From JAAAPF01 sp046541805 (GTDB lineage: Bacteria; Pseudomonadota; Alphaproteobacteria; Geminicoccales; Geminicoccaceae): a stretch of DNA of 41,562 nt. The DNA is taken from assembly GCA_046541805.1 (NCBI GenBank), contig JBKHCM010000012.1, positions 1 through 41,562 of the forward strand, given 5' to 3'. Shown here piece by piece: positions 17,079 to 26,120 of this stretch. The position numbers and the translations under genes are program-made. The first letter of the stretch is position 1. Every line of letters starts with the position of its first letter. The notes below the pieces were generated by a model. The model was not told the DNA's origin and ran no database searches. It saw only the letters and a list, made by a program, of their open reading frames with translations.

Positions 17079-17540
17079 TCAGCCCTCGTCCGTTTCCGTC
17101 GTCGCCGCGGTGAGATCGCCCAGCGCCTTGAGCGTGTCCTCGAGGATGACGGTGGCGGCCATGGCGTCGTCGCCGCCGCGGTCCGCCGCCTCGACGCTGC
17201 TCCAGCGCTCGTCCTGCAGCCAGATCGGGACGTGCAGCTCGGCGTCGATGGCCTTGGCGGTGTCCTCCGCCGAATGCGCGCGCGGCCCGAAGCGGCCGTC
17301 GGCCTCCAAGGGAAAGCCGATCACCAGGGCGACCGCCTCGCGCCGGCGCATGTGCTCGTCGATCCGGCGGAGGTCGTCCTTGAACCGGCGCCGCCGCCAG
17401 ACCTCGACCGGCGAGGCCAGTAGGCGGGTGACGTCGGTGCCGGCGAAGCCGATCCGGCGCTTGGAGATGTCGAGCGCCAGGAGCGAGCCGAATTTCGGCA
17501 ACAGCGCGGCGAACTCGTCGAGGGAGGCGATCAACGGCAT
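17079..17540 (-). CDS. ruvX: Holliday junction resolvase-like protein RuvX/YqgF
   Basis: A 153-residue RNase H-fold protein of the YqgF/RuvX family, implicated in Holliday junction resolution and in 16S rRNA 5'-end processing. The first acidic motif reads LLALDISKRRIGFAGTD (Asp24), a variant of the usual LDxGxKRIGvA. IGFPLEADGRFGPRA matches the GxPL-xxG strand and LQDERWSSVEA replaces the common DERxTTxEA. A late acidic patch is GGDDAMAATVIL. The ATG at 17540 has AGGTGG upstream. Divergent orientation from gatC with 147 bp between is a common alphaproteobacterial arrangement and supports the call. It probably heads the minus-strand unit with penicillin acylase and GH3. Confidence 0.88.
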   Translation of the reverse strand: MPLIASLDEFAALLPKFGSLLALDISKRRIGFAGTDVTRLLASPVEVWRRRRFKDDLRRIDEHMRRREAVALVIGFPLEADGRFGPRAHSAEDTAKAIDAELHVPIWLQDERWSSVEAADRGGDDAMAATVILEDTLKALGDLTAATTETDEG

Positions 17541-17687
17541 GGCCCACCTGTTCGCCCCGCGCGTCGCCGTTGGCAAGGGGATGGTTGCGGGCCGCGTCCG
17601 GCTTGCCCGCTCTCCGCGGCGGGTGTAACCGTCGCGCCCGGTCGCGGCGCGAGGTGGCGCCGCGGTGTTCACGTGAGAGGTGAGGTG

Positions 17688-17975
17688 ATGTCGCTCGACG
17701 AAGCCACGGTCGCGCGCATCGCGCGCTTGGCCCGCATCGAGGTCGCCGAGGACCGGTTGCCGGGGCTCGCCCGGGAGCTCTCCAATATCCTGGGCTGGGT
17801 CGAGCAGCTGGGCGAGGTCGCGACCGACGACGTCGAGCCGCTGCGCGCGGTCATGCCGATCCCCTCGCGTCGGCGCGACGACGTCGTCACCGACGGCAAC
17901 CGCCAGGCCGACGTCTTGAGGAACGCGCCCGAGGCCCATGACGGCTTCTACGTCGTGCCGCGGGTGGTCGAGTGA
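17688..17975 (+). CDS. gatC: Aspartyl/glutamyl-tRNA amidotransferase subunit C
   Basis: A 95-residue small subunit of the GatCAB complex that stabilises GatA and its interface with GatB. It shows the standard GatC pattern: an N-terminal ARIARLARIEVAEDRL helix, ELSNILGWVEQLGEVAT, DVEPLRAVMP, and a terminal RNAPEAHDGFYVVPRVVE tail. The ATG at 17688 has a purine-rich GAGAGGTGAGG stretch immediately upstream. The gene is first in gatC-gatA-gatB and its stop overlaps the gatA start (TGATG). Confidence 0.96.
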   Translation: MSLDEATVARIARLARIEVAEDRLPGLARELSNILGWVEQLGEVATDDVEPLRAVMPIPSRRRDDVVTDGNRQADVLRNAPEAHDGFYVVPRVVE

Positions 17976-19456
17976 TGGCGGATCTCACCGCGCTCACCCT
18001 CGCCGATGCGCGCACCCGCCTGCGCGCCCGCGACATCCGCGCCTTGGACCTGACGCAAGCCTATCTCGACGCGATGGCGCGTCGGCGCGACTGGAACGCC
18101 TACGTCACCGAGACCCCCGACAAGGCGCTGGCGATGGCCGAGGCCGCCGACAAGCGCCTGGACGCCGGCGAGGCGCGCCCGCTCGACGGCCTGCCCATCG
18201 GCATGAAGGACCTCTTCTGCACCGAGGGGACGCTCACCACCGCCGGCTCGCACATCCTCGACGGCTTCACCCCGCCTTACGAATCGACCGTCAGCGGCAG
18301 GCTCTGGGCGGCGGGGGCGGTCTGCCTCGGCAAGACCAATCTCGACGAGTTCGCCATGGGCTCGGCGAACATCACCTCCTGGTACGGTCCGGTCACCAAC
18401 CCCTGGACTCGCCCCGCCGACAACAAGCCGCTCGTGCCCGGCGGCAGCTCCGGCGGCTCGGCGGCGGCCGTGGCCGGGCGGCTCTGCCTCGCCGCCACCG
18501 GCACCGACACCGGCGGCTCGATCCGCCAGCCGGCGGCCTTTACCGGCATCTGCGGCATCAAGCCGACCTACGGGCGCTGCTCGCGCTTCGGCATCGTCGC
18601 CTTCGCGAGCTCGCTGGATCAGGCGGGGGCGATGGCGCGCACCGTCGAGGACTGCGCCTTGATGCTGGAGGCGATGGCCGGCTTCGATCCCAACGATTCG
18701 ACCAGCGCCGACCTCGCCGTCCCGGACTGGACGGCGGCGTGTGGCGAGCCGGTGGCGGGGCTCCGCGTCGGCATTCCGGCGGAGTACCGCATGGAGGGCA
18801 TGGATGCGGAGATCGATGCCGTCTGGCGCCAGGGCATCGCCTGGCTGAAAGACCAGGGTGCCGAGATCAAGGACATCTCGCTGCCGCACACCAAGTATGC
18901 GCTGCCGGCCTACTACATCATCGCCCCGGCCGAGGCCTCGTCGAACCTCGCCCGCTTTGACGGCATGCGCTACGGCCGCCGCGTCAAGGGCAAGAACCTC
19001 GTCGAGACCTACGCCAAGACCCGCGGCGAGGGCTTCGGCGACGAGGTGCAGCGCCGCGTCCTCATCGGCACCTACGCGCTCTCGGCGGGCTATTACGACG
19101 CCTATTACCTGAAGGCGCAGAAGGTGCGCCGCCTGATCGCCGACGACTTCACCAAGGCCTTCGCGGACGTCGACGTCATCCTCACCCCGACCGCCCCCTC
19201 CGCCGCGTTCCGCGAGGGTGACAAGGCCGATGATCCGGTGGCCATGTACCTCAACGACGTCTTCACCGTGCCGACGAGCCTCGCCGGATTGCCGGCGATG
19301 AGCGTGCCGGGCGGGCTCAACGGCGAGGGCCTGCCCTTGGGCCTGCAGCTCATCGGCCGGCCCTGGGAGGAGGCCACGGTGCTCAAGGCCGGTGCCGCCA
19401 TCGAGCGCGCCGCCGGGTTCGACGTCGTGCCTTACGGTCTGGAGCAGGGCGCATGA
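17975..19456 (+). CDS. gatA: Aspartyl/glutamyl-tRNA amidotransferase subunit A
   Basis: The 493-residue amidase subunit that releases ammonia from glutamine for transamidation of Glu-tRNA(Gln) and Asp-tRNA(Asn). It has the amidase-signature Ser-cisSer-Lys triad: Lys78 in GLPIGMKDLF, Ser158 in PGGSSGGSAAAV, and nucleophile Ser182 in TDTGGSIRQPA. The amidase signature continues IKPTYGRCSRFG. The ATG at 17975 overlaps the gatC stop; a GTG one codon earlier is an alternative. The C-terminal FTVPTSLAGLPAMSVPGG block is typical of GatA. The stop overlaps gatB by 4 bp. Confidence 0.97.
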   Translation: MADLTALTLADARTRLRARDIRALDLTQAYLDAMARRRDWNAYVTETPDKALAMAEAADKRLDAGEARPLDGLPIGMKDLFCTEGTLTTAGSHILDGFTPPYESTVSGRLWAAGAVCLGKTNLDEFAMGSANITSWYGPVTNPWTRPADNKPLVPGGSSGGSAAAVAGRLCLAATGTDTGGSIRQPAAFTGICGIKPTYGRCSRFGIVAFASSLDQAGAMARTVEDCALMLEAMAGFDPNDSTSADLAVPDWTAACGEPVAGLRVGIPAEYRMEGMDAEIDAVWRQGIAWLKDQGAEIKDISLPHTKYALPAYYIIAPAEASSNLARFDGMRYGRRVKGKNLVETYAKTRGEGFGDEVQRRVLIGTYALSAGYYDAYYLKAQKVRRLIADDFTKAFADVDVILTPTAPSAAFREGDKADDPVAMYLNDVFTVPTSLAGLPAMSVPGGLNGEGLPLGLQLIGRPWEEATVLKAGAAIERAAGFDVVPYGLEQGA

Positions 19457-20919
19457 CCTACACCATCGAGGGCGCCACGGGGTCCTGGGAGATCGTCTGC
19501 GGGCTCGAGGTGCACGCCCAGGTGATCTCGACCGCCAAGCTGTTTTCGGGTGCCGCCACGGCCTATGGCGGCGCCCCCAACAGCCAGGTCTCGCCCATCG
19601 ACGCCGGCATGCCGGGCATGCTGCCGGTGGTGAACCGCGAGTGCATCGCCCAGGCGGTGCGCACCGGCCTCGGCCTGAGGGCCGAGATCAACAAGGTCTC
19701 GGTGTTCGAGCGCAAGAACTACTTCTACCCCGACCTGCCGCAGGGCTATCAGATCAGCCAGTACCAGCACCCGCTGGTGGGCGCGGGCACGCTCTACCTC
19801 GATCTGCCCGACGGCGACAGCAAGCCGATCGGGATCACCCGGCTGCACGTCGAGCAGGACGCCGGCAAGTCGATGCACGACGCCCACGCCGAGGCCACGC
19901 TGATCGACCTCAACCGCTCGGGCGTGGCGCTGATGGAGATCGTCTCCGAGCCCGACATCCGCTCGCCGGACGAGGCCGTGCTCTACATGCGCAAGCTCAG
20001 GACGATCCTGCGCTATCTCGGCACCTGCGACGGCAACATGGAGGAGGGCTCGCTGCGCTGCGACGCCAACGTCTCGGTGCGCAAGGTCGGCGAGGCGGGC
20101 TTCAGAACGCGCTGCGAGATCAAGAACGTGAACTCGATGCGCTTCGTCGCCCGCGCGATCGAGTACGAGGCCAAGCGCCAGATCGAGCTCTACGAGACCG
20201 GCGGCACCGTCGAGCAGGAGACCCGCCTGTTCGATTCGAGCAAGGGCGAGACGCGCTCGATGCGCTCGAAGGAGGAGGCGCACGACTACCGCTACTTCCC
20301 CGACCCGGACCTCTTGCCGCTCGAGCTCGACGACGCCGAGATCGAGGAATGGCGCGCCGGCCTGCCGGAACTCCCGGACGAGAAGAAGCAGCGCTTCATC
20401 GACCAGTACGGGCTCGGGGCCTACGACGCCGGCGTGCTCGTCGCCGAGCGCGCCACCGCCGACTATTTCGAGGCGGTGGCGAAGGGCCGCGACGCGAAGG
20501 CGGCGGCGAACTGGTGCATCAACGAGCTCTTCGGCCTGCTCAACAAGTCGGGCCTCGACATCACCGCGAGCCCGGTGAAGCCGAACCAACTGGGCGAGCT
20601 CCTCGACCTCGTCGGCGACAAGACCCTCTCGGGCAAGCTCGCCAAGGACGTCTTCGCCCTCATGTTCGAGAGCGGCGAGGACCCCTCGCACATCGTCGAG
20701 ACCCGCGGCCTGAAGCAGGTCACCGACATGAGCGCGATCGCGCCGATCATCGATCAGCTCATCAAGGACAACCCCGGCCAGGTTGAGACCTACAAGAAGA
20801 ACCCCAAGGTCATCGGCTGGTTCACCGGCCAGGTCATGAAGGCGACGGGCGGGAAAGCGAACCCGCAGGCGGTGCAGGCGGTCTTGAAGCCGAAGCTGGA
20901 CGCGGCGGCCGGGGAGTAG
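19453..20919 (+). CDS. gatB: Aspartyl/glutamyl-tRNA amidotransferase subunit B
   Basis: A 488-residue subunit that binds the misacylated tRNA, phosphorylates it with ATP and transfers ammonia. It has the N-terminal kinase-like cradle (IVCGLEVHAQVISTAKLFSG; RKNYFYPDLPQGYQISQY; LHVEQDAGKSMHD; DLNRSGVALMEIVSEPD), a CDANVSVR segment, the EIKNVNSMRF block, and a helical YqeY-like tail ending KANPQAVQAVLKPKL. The start ATG lies within the gatA stop overlap. Length is normal and no frame disruption is seen. With the aspS-encoded AspRS, which looks non-discriminating, this complex probably makes both Gln-tRNA and Asn-tRNA. Confidence 0.97.
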   Translation: MTYTIEGATGSWEIVCGLEVHAQVISTAKLFSGAATAYGGAPNSQVSPIDAGMPGMLPVVNRECIAQAVRTGLGLRAEINKVSVFERKNYFYPDLPQGYQISQYQHPLVGAGTLYLDLPDGDSKPIGITRLHVEQDAGKSMHDAHAEATLIDLNRSGVALMEIVSEPDIRSPDEAVLYMRKLRTILRYLGTCDGNMEEGSLRCDANVSVRKVGEAGFRTRCEIKNVNSMRFVARAIEYEAKRQIELYETGGTVEQETRLFDSSKGETRSMRSKEEAHDYRYFPDPDLLPLELDDAEIEEWRAGLPELPDEKKQRFIDQYGLGAYDAGVLVAERATADYFEAVAKGRDAKAAANWCINELFGLLNKSGLDITASPVKPNQLGELLDLVGDKTLSGKLAKDVFALMFESGEDPSHIVETRGLKQVTDMSAIAPIIDQLIKDNPGQVETYKKNPKVIGWFTGQVMKATGGKANPQAVQAVLKPKLDAAAGE

Positions 20920-21497
20920 CGGGCCGCCCGGCGCGCCGTCGGCGTGCGCTCTGCGGGCGCCCTGGCACCATCGGGCCGTCCAAGTCGAGCCGCTGACCGC
21001 CAACGCCGGCGTGGCGGTGAACGCTCGGCACGGCGAGGAACGGCGGGGCCAAGGAACCGGCGGTGCCGTGACGGCCCCCGTCGCCGGCGCCCCGGGCGAC
21101 CCGCTGAACACGCTCGCCGGCGCGCTCGAGCCCACCGGCTCGGTCGTCGTCTACTCGGGCGCGCCGGAGGTCGGCGACTTCACCATCACCGCCGATGTCA
21201 CCGGCACCGTCAGCGGCTTCGGCGTCCGGTTCGCCGCCGCGCCCGAGCGCGCCACCGTCGTGGCCCGCCCCGGCCGGCTGGTCGTCAAAAGCGACCTCCG
21301 GCGGTCGCGGGTGTTCGCCGGGTTTCGGCAGGACCGGAGCCTGAGCGCCGTCGAACCGTCGCGCCGTTGCAACGGCTTGGTCCTCCCTTGAACGGCCTTC
21401 GCCCAAGCTCTACATCGCCGCCGCGACGACAAGGCGCGGCGGCCGGTCGCGGGCCCGCCGCCGGGCGCCGGCGCGCGGGTGACGAGGGAGCGAAGGG
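20920..21497. other. Spacer between gatB and the ABC module
   Basis: About 580 bp without a confidently coding gene. It holds one low-confidence plus-strand frame (21011-21391). A purine-rich GAGGGAGCGAAGGG ribosome site immediately precedes the ABC ATPase ATG at 21498. No clear terminator for gatB was found. Confidence 0.4.
21011..21391 (+). CDS. Doubtful hypothetical protein
   Basis: A 126-codon frame. Its middle part (GSVVVYSGAPEVGDFTITADV and GTVSGFGVRFAA) has a balanced, strand-like composition unlike the Arg/Pro-rich noise frames around it. There is no clear ribosome site, no recognised domain and no signal peptide. It could be a short beta-rich protein or a fragment, and it may equally be chance coding in GC-rich DNA. 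Confidence 0.2.
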   Translation: MAVNARHGEERRGQGTGGAVTAPVAGAPGDPLNTLAGALEPTGSVVVYSGAPEVGDFTITADVTGTVSGFGVRFAAAPERATVVARPGRLVVKSDLRRSRVFAGFRQDRSLSAVEPSRRCNGLVLP

Positions 21498-22448
21498 ATG
21501 GACGTCCTCCTCGACGTCGAGGGGCTGATCAAGCAGTTCGGCGCGCTCACCGCCGTCGATCAGGTGAGCTTCCAGGTCCGCCGTGGTGAGGTCGTGGGCT
21601 TTCTCGGGCCCAACGGCTCCGGCAAGTCGACGACGATGCGGATGATCACGGGCTACCTGCCGGCGGACGCCGGCCGCGCGAAGATCGCCGGCATCGACGT
21701 CCAGCGCCAGCCCCAGCGGGCACGGCAGCGGCTGGGCTACATGCCCGAGGGCGCGCCGGCCTACGGCGACATGACGCCCTTGGGCCTTTTGCGCTTCGTC
21801 GCCCAGGTCCGCGGGCTCGCCGGCAGCGAGCGCGAGAAGCGTCTGCGCGAGGTCCGCGAGCGGCTGCACCTCGACCGCGTCTGGCGGCGGCCGATCGAGG
21901 CCCTCTCCAAGGGTTTCAAGCGCCGCGTCGGCGTCGCCCAGGCGATCCTTCACGACCCCGAGCTCCTGGTCCTCGACGAGCCCACCGACGGCCTCGACCC
22001 CAACCAGAAGTTCGAGCTCCGCCGCTTCTTGAAGGACATCGCGGCCGACAAGGCGATCTTGATCTCGACCCACATCCTCGAGGAGGTCGACGCCATCTGC
22101 GACCGCGCGATCATCGTCGCCAACGGGCGGATCGTGGCGGACGGCACGCCGGCCGTGCTCGCGGCGCGCGCCGTCGACCACAACGTCGTCGCGGTCACGC
22201 TGCCGGCGGACGCCCGCGAGCGGGCGCTGGCAGCCTTCGCGGACGCCGAGGGCGTCGTTGACGTCCGCGCGGCCAACGACGAGGCAGGCGAGGGCGAGGT
22301 CGTGCTCTTGGTGCGGCCGGCGCACGGCACCGACGTGCTCGCCCGCGTCCACGAGGCCAGCCGCGCCGCCGATCTGCCGGTGCGCGAGATCACCCGCCGC
22401 CGCGGCCGGCTCGACGACATCTTCCGCACGCTCACCAGCGCCGCGTGA
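21498..22448 (+). CDS. ABC transporter ATP-binding protein (GldA-like)
   Basis: A 316-residue ATPase of the ABC-2/GldA class. Walker A is GPNGSGKST at 37-45, the Q-loop region is GYMPEGAPAYGDMT, Walker B is LLVLDEPTDGLDP, and the H-loop is ISTHILEEVD. The signature is LSKGFKRRVGVAQ: the usual LSGGQ is LSKGF, a common variant in the GldA/NosF branch, so this is not evidence of loss of function. A C-terminal domain of about 90 residues follows the nucleotide-binding domain. It leads a four-gene operon and is 16 bp from the permease gene. The exported or assembled substrate is unknown. Confidence 0.93.
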   Translation: MDVLLDVEGLIKQFGALTAVDQVSFQVRRGEVVGFLGPNGSGKSTTMRMITGYLPADAGRAKIAGIDVQRQPQRARQRLGYMPEGAPAYGDMTPLGLLRFVAQVRGLAGSEREKRLREVRERLHLDRVWRRPIEALSKGFKRRVGVAQAILHDPELLVLDEPTDGLDPNQKFELRRFLKDIAADKAILISTHILEEVDAICDRAIIVANGRIVADGTPAVLAARAVDHNVVAVTLPADARERALAAFADAEGVVDVRAANDEAGEGEVVLLVRPAHGTDVLARVHEASRAADLPVREITRRRGRLDDIFRTLTSAA

Positions 22449-22464
22449 GCCGGGAGGACAAAGG

Positions 22465-23199
22465 ATGCGGACCGCATTTCTCGTCATGCGGCGGGAGCTC
22501 GAGGCCTATTTCACCTCGCCCTTGGCCTACGTCTTCATCATCATCTTTTTGGTATTGGGCGCTGCCTTGACGTTCTATGTCGGCGGCTTCTTCGAGCGCG
22601 GGCGGGCCGACCTCTCCGCCTTCTTCGTCTTCCACCCGTGGCTCTACCTCTTCTTGGTCCCGGCCTTGGGGATGCGCCTTTGGGCCGAGGAGCGCAAGTC
22701 GGGCACGCTCGAGTTCCTGTTGACGCTGCCACTCGGCACCACCGCCGCCGTGGTCGGCAAGTTCCTGGCGGCGTGGATCTTCGCGGGCATCGCGCTGCTG
22801 TTGACCTTTCCCCTGTGGCTCACGGTCAACTACCTGGGCGATCCGGACAACGGGGCCATCGCCGCGGGTTATCTGGGCTCGTGGCTGATGGCCGGCGGCT
22901 TTCTGGCGCTTTCGGGCGTCGTCTCGGCGCTCACCAAGAACCAGGTCATCGCCTTCGTCGGCGCCACCGCGCTCTGCTTTCTCTTCATGGTGAGCGGGTT
23001 GCCCCTGGTGCAGGGCGTCTTCGCGGGCTGGGCGCCGGAGGCCGTGGTCGACGCGGTGGCGTCCTTCAGCTTCCTCACCAACTTCGACGCCATCCAAAAC
23101 GGCGTCGTCGACGGCCGCCATCTCGCCTTCTTCGGCTCGCTCATCGTCGCCGCGCTCGCGATCAACGTCGCCGTCGTCGAACTCAACAAGGGGGCGTGA
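22465..23199 (+). CDS. ABC-2 type permease (GldF-like)
   Basis: A 244-residue inner-membrane permease that pairs with the upstream ATPase. It opens with the typical MRRELEAYFTSPLAYVFIIIF motif of ABC-2 permeases, in which the first helix follows an amphipathic coupling segment. About six hydrophobic helices follow, with the conserved WAEERKSGTLEFLLTLPL loop after the second. The ATG at 22465 follows GGGAGGACAAAGG. The 16-bp gap from the ATPase and the 9-bp gap to the GldG-like gene indicate one transcript. Confidence 0.92.
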   Translation: MRTAFLVMRRELEAYFTSPLAYVFIIIFLVLGAALTFYVGGFFERGRADLSAFFVFHPWLYLFLVPALGMRLWAEERKSGTLEFLLTLPLGTTAAVVGKFLAAWIFAGIALLLTFPLWLTVNYLGDPDNGAIAAGYLGSWLMAGGFLALSGVVSALTKNQVIAFVGATALCFLFMVSGLPLVQGVFAGWAPEAVVDAVASFSFLTNFDAIQNGVVDGRHLAFFGSLIVAALAINVAVVELNKGA

Positions 23200-23208
23200 G
23201 GAGACCCG

Positions 23209-25083
23209 ATGGCTAAGCTGGGCCAACGCCTGAACCGCCGCGCGACCGCCTTGGGCGTCGTCGTCTTCGCGGTCGTCACCTTCGTCTCGCTCAACATCGT
23301 CGCCCGCGCCGAGCTCGCCGGCTGGCGTCTGGATCTCACCCAGGACCAGCGCTTCACCCTGTCCGCGGGCACCGAGCGCGTGCTCGCCGAGATCGACGAG
23401 CCGATCACGCTTCGCTTTTACCGCTCCGACGACCTCGGCCGGATCGCGCCCGACCTCGAGGCCCACGCCGATCGGGTCGACGATTTCCTGCGCGAGTACG
23501 CGGCGCTCGCCGGGGGCATGCTCGAGATCGAGCGGATCGCACCCGAGCCCTTCTCGCCCGAGGAGGACCAGGCCGTCGCCGACGGGCTGCGCGGCCTGCC
23601 GACCGGCCGATCGGGCGAGCAGGCCTATCTCGGCGTCGCCGGGCTCAACATGACCGACGACCGCGAGGCCATTCCCTTTCTCGCGCCCGAGCGGATCAAC
23701 TTTCTGGAATACGATCTCACGCGGCTGGTCCACGACCTCGCCAACCCCGAAAAGCCGGTTTTGCAGATGGTGGGCGAGCTGCCGCTTTTCGGCACGCCGC
23801 AGAACTCGTTCCAGCGCTGGGCCGTGGCCGAGGACCTCGAGGAGGTGTTCGAGGTCGAGCGCACCATGGGCGACATCGACCGCATCGAGGACAACGTCGA
23901 CGTCGTGCTCTTGGGCCAGCCGCGGGATCTCTCGCCGCGCACGGCCTACGCGGTCGATCAGTTCGCGCTTCAGGGCGGCCGGGTCATGGCGGTGCTCGAT
24001 CCCTTCTTCGAGGAGGGCGCGGCGTCGCGCCAGCCGCCCACGGCCTTCGGCGGTGTCGACGCGCTCCTCGCGGCCTGGGGCATCGAGGTCGACGGCGAGG
24101 CCATCGTCGGCGACCGCGAGACCGGTCGCCGTGTCGAGGTCCCCGACGACGCCGGCCGGCCGGTGGTGACCACCTATCCCTTATGGTTCACCGCGGGCCC
24201 CGAGCAGTTCGCCCCGGGCGAGCCGATCCTCGCCCATCTCGACCAGCTCGCCTTTCACACGCCCGGCGCGGTCGCCCCCGCCGAGGGTGCCGCCACCCGC
24301 TTCACGCCGCTGGTCCGGACCACCGCGGATGCCGCGACCTTCGCGCGCAGCGAGCTCGCCCCGCCCGATCCGATCGCGATCATGGAGAGCTACGAGCCCG
24401 CGGGCGACGCGCGGACGCTGGTGGCACGTGTCGAGGGCGAGGTCGCGACGGCCTTCCCCGACGGCCCGCCGGAAGGCGCCGAGGACGTGGGCGCCGACGA
24501 CCACCTGGCGGCGAGCACCGCACCTTTGCGCCTGGTCGTCGTCGCCGACGCCGACTTCCTCGCCGATCGCGCCTGGCTGCAGCGCCAGCAGCTCCTGGGC
24601 CAGGAGTTCGCCGTGCCCGTGGCCAACAACGGCGACTTCGCGGTGAACGCCGCGGAGAACCTGGCCGGCGGCGAGGGTCTGATCGCGCTCAGAGGGCGCG
24701 GCTTCGATCGTCGCCCCTTCACCGTCATCGACGCGATGGAGCGCGAAGCCGAACGCCGCTTTCGGGCCACCGAGCAGGAGCTGGTCCAGCGTCTGGAAGA
24801 GACCGAGGCGAAGATCGACGAGATCCGTGCCGAGGAGCAGGAGGGCGGCGTGCTGCTCACCGCGGCGCAGGAGGAGGCGGTGGCGGACTTCCGCGCCCAG
24901 CTCATCGACATCCGCGCCGAGCTCAGGGACGTGCGCTACCGGCTCAACGAGGACGTCGAGCAGCTGAAGAGCCGCCTGCGCATGGCCAATATCTGGGCCG
25001 TGCCCGCCGTCGTCGGCGTCTTTGCGATCGGTTTGTTGGTTTGGCGTCGCCGCCAGGGCGAGCGCAGCGCGGCGGCGCGCTGA
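23209..25083 (+). CDS. GldG-like membrane-anchored protein of the ABC module
   Basis: A 624-residue protein of the GldG/ABC-type uncharacterised transport family. An N-terminal helix (ATALGVVVFAVVTFVSLNIVA, near 12-32) is followed by LDLTQDQRFTLSAGTERVL, the conserved opening of this family. A large extracytoplasmic Rossmann-like domain follows, including VLLGQPRDLSPRTAYAVDQF and MAVLDPFFE. A Glu/Arg-rich coiled coil lies at roughly 500-580, and a C-terminal helix (IWAVPAVVGVFAIGLLVW) ends in RRRQGER. In Bacteroidetes relatives this protein partners GldA/GldF in gliding and secretion, but in proteobacteria the function is undefined. Order and spacing fit one operon. Confidence 0.9.
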   Translation: MAKLGQRLNRRATALGVVVFAVVTFVSLNIVARAELAGWRLDLTQDQRFTLSAGTERVLAEIDEPITLRFYRSDDLGRIAPDLEAHADRVDDFLREYAALAGGMLEIERIAPEPFSPEEDQAVADGLRGLPTGRSGEQAYLGVAGLNMTDDREAIPFLAPERINFLEYDLTRLVHDLANPEKPVLQMVGELPLFGTPQNSFQRWAVAEDLEEVFEVERTMGDIDRIEDNVDVVLLGQPRDLSPRTAYAVDQFALQGGRVMAVLDPFFEEGAASRQPPTAFGGVDALLAAWGIEVDGEAIVGDRETGRRVEVPDDAGRPVVTTYPLWFTAGPEQFAPGEPILAHLDQLAFHTPGAVAPAEGAATRFTPLVRTTADAATFARSELAPPDPIAIMESYEPAGDARTLVARVEGEVATAFPDGPPEGAEDVGADDHLAASTAPLRLVVVADADFLADRAWLQRQQLLGQEFAVPVANNGDFAVNAAENLAGGEGLIALRGRGFDRRPFTVIDAMEREAERRFRATEQELVQRLEETEAKIDEIRAEEQEGGVLLTAAQEEAVADFRAQLIDIRAELRDVRYRLNEDVEQLKSRLRMANIWAVPAVVGVFAIGLLVWRRRQGERSAAAR

Positions 25084-25112
25084 GACGGGCGCTGGGCGCG
25101 GGGGAGGAAGCG

Positions 25113-26090
25113 ATGGGACCGCGTGCGTTGATCCTCTGGGGGGTGGCGGCCCTGGTCTCGACCGCCGCCGCCGTCACCGTCAGCGTCGATGCGAAGCGCG
25201 AGGTCGCCGAGGCGGCGCGCCTCGACGAGCCGGTCTTCGCGCGCCTGCGCGAGGCCCCCGAGACCGCGGCCGCCGTCACCGTCGCGCACGGCGGCGACGC
25301 GCTCAGCGTCGAGCGCGACGGCGAGCGCTGGGTCGTGCCCGCCGCGCACGGCTACGCGGCCGACGCGACCGCCGTGCGCGATCTCCTGACGGGGCTCGCC
25401 GATCTGCGCTGGGCGGCCCCACGCACGGCGCTGGAGGAGCGCTATCCCCGGCTCGAGGTCGACGAGCCCGGTCCGGGCAGCGCCGCCAAAGCTGTGACCG
25501 TCACCGCCGCCGACGGCACCGTGCTGGCCGACGCCATCATCGGCAAGCGCAGCCGACCCATCACCGGCGACGCGCGCGGGACCTATCTGCGCCTTTCCGA
25601 CGACGCGCGCGCCTGGCTCGCCAAGGGCACCGTCGAGGTCTCCACCAAAGGGATCGACTGGCTCGCGAGCGATCTGCCGAGCCTTGCCCGGGACGAGCTG
25701 AAGGTCGTGGTCGTCGAGCCGGCCGAGGGCGTCGGCTTCACCGTCGGCCGGACGACGGCCGAAGAGGACATGACGCTGGTCGACCAGCTGCCGTCGGACC
25801 GCAGCGCCGACGCCGACCAGATCCGCCGCCTCGCCGGCGTCTTCGCCGGACTGCGCTTCGAGGACGTCCGCCCGGCGGGCGAGGTCGACTGGCCCGACGC
25901 GGTGACCACGGTCACCGGCACCAGCTTCGCGGACGAAACCCTCGAGCTCGAACTGGCGACGCTCGACGACGACCAGCGCTGGGTCCGCTTCGCCGACATC
26001 GCCGAGTGGGTCTACCGGCTGCCGGACTTTCAGGCCGATCGCCTCGACCAGCGCCTCGGAGATCTCGTCACCGAGCCCGAGGCCTCCTGA
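25113..26090 (+). CDS. DUF4340 domain-containing protein
   Basis: A 325-residue protein with an N-terminal membrane anchor (RALILWGVAALVSTAAAVTVSV) and an extracytoplasmic beta-rich region made of repeated units. Each reads like a strand pair around WVVPAAHGYAADATAVRDLLTGLADLRWAAPRTA, followed by KAVTVTAADGTVLADAIIGKRS and a TYLRLSDDARAWLAKGTVEV strand. This is the DUF4340 pattern, usually encoded beside GldG-like proteins as here. The ATG at 25113 follows GGGGAGGAAG. It ends 30 bp before the convergent sufE gene. The role is presumably structural or regulatory in the same ABC module (inference). Confidence 0.88.
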   Translation: MGPRALILWGVAALVSTAAAVTVSVDAKREVAEAARLDEPVFARLREAPETAAAVTVAHGGDALSVERDGERWVVPAAHGYAADATAVRDLLTGLADLRWAAPRTALEERYPRLEVDEPGPGSAAKAVTVTAADGTVLADAIIGKRSRPITGDARGTYLRLSDDARAWLAKGTVEVSTKGIDWLASDLPSLARDELKVVVVEPAEGVGFTVGRTTAEEDMTLVDQLPSDRSADADQIRRLAGVFAGLRFEDVRPAGEVDWPDAVTTVTGTSFADETLELELATLDDDQRWVRFADIAEWVYRLPDFQADRLDQRLGDLVTEPEAS

Positions 26091-26120
26091 CGGCGGCGGC
26101 GCCGCGCCCGCGCGCCGGTC

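Noticed and set aside
21895..21930. Apparent loss of the LSGGQ signature in the ABC ATPase (LSKGF)
   Set aside because: GldA/NosF-type ATPases often vary here, and the other motifs are intact.
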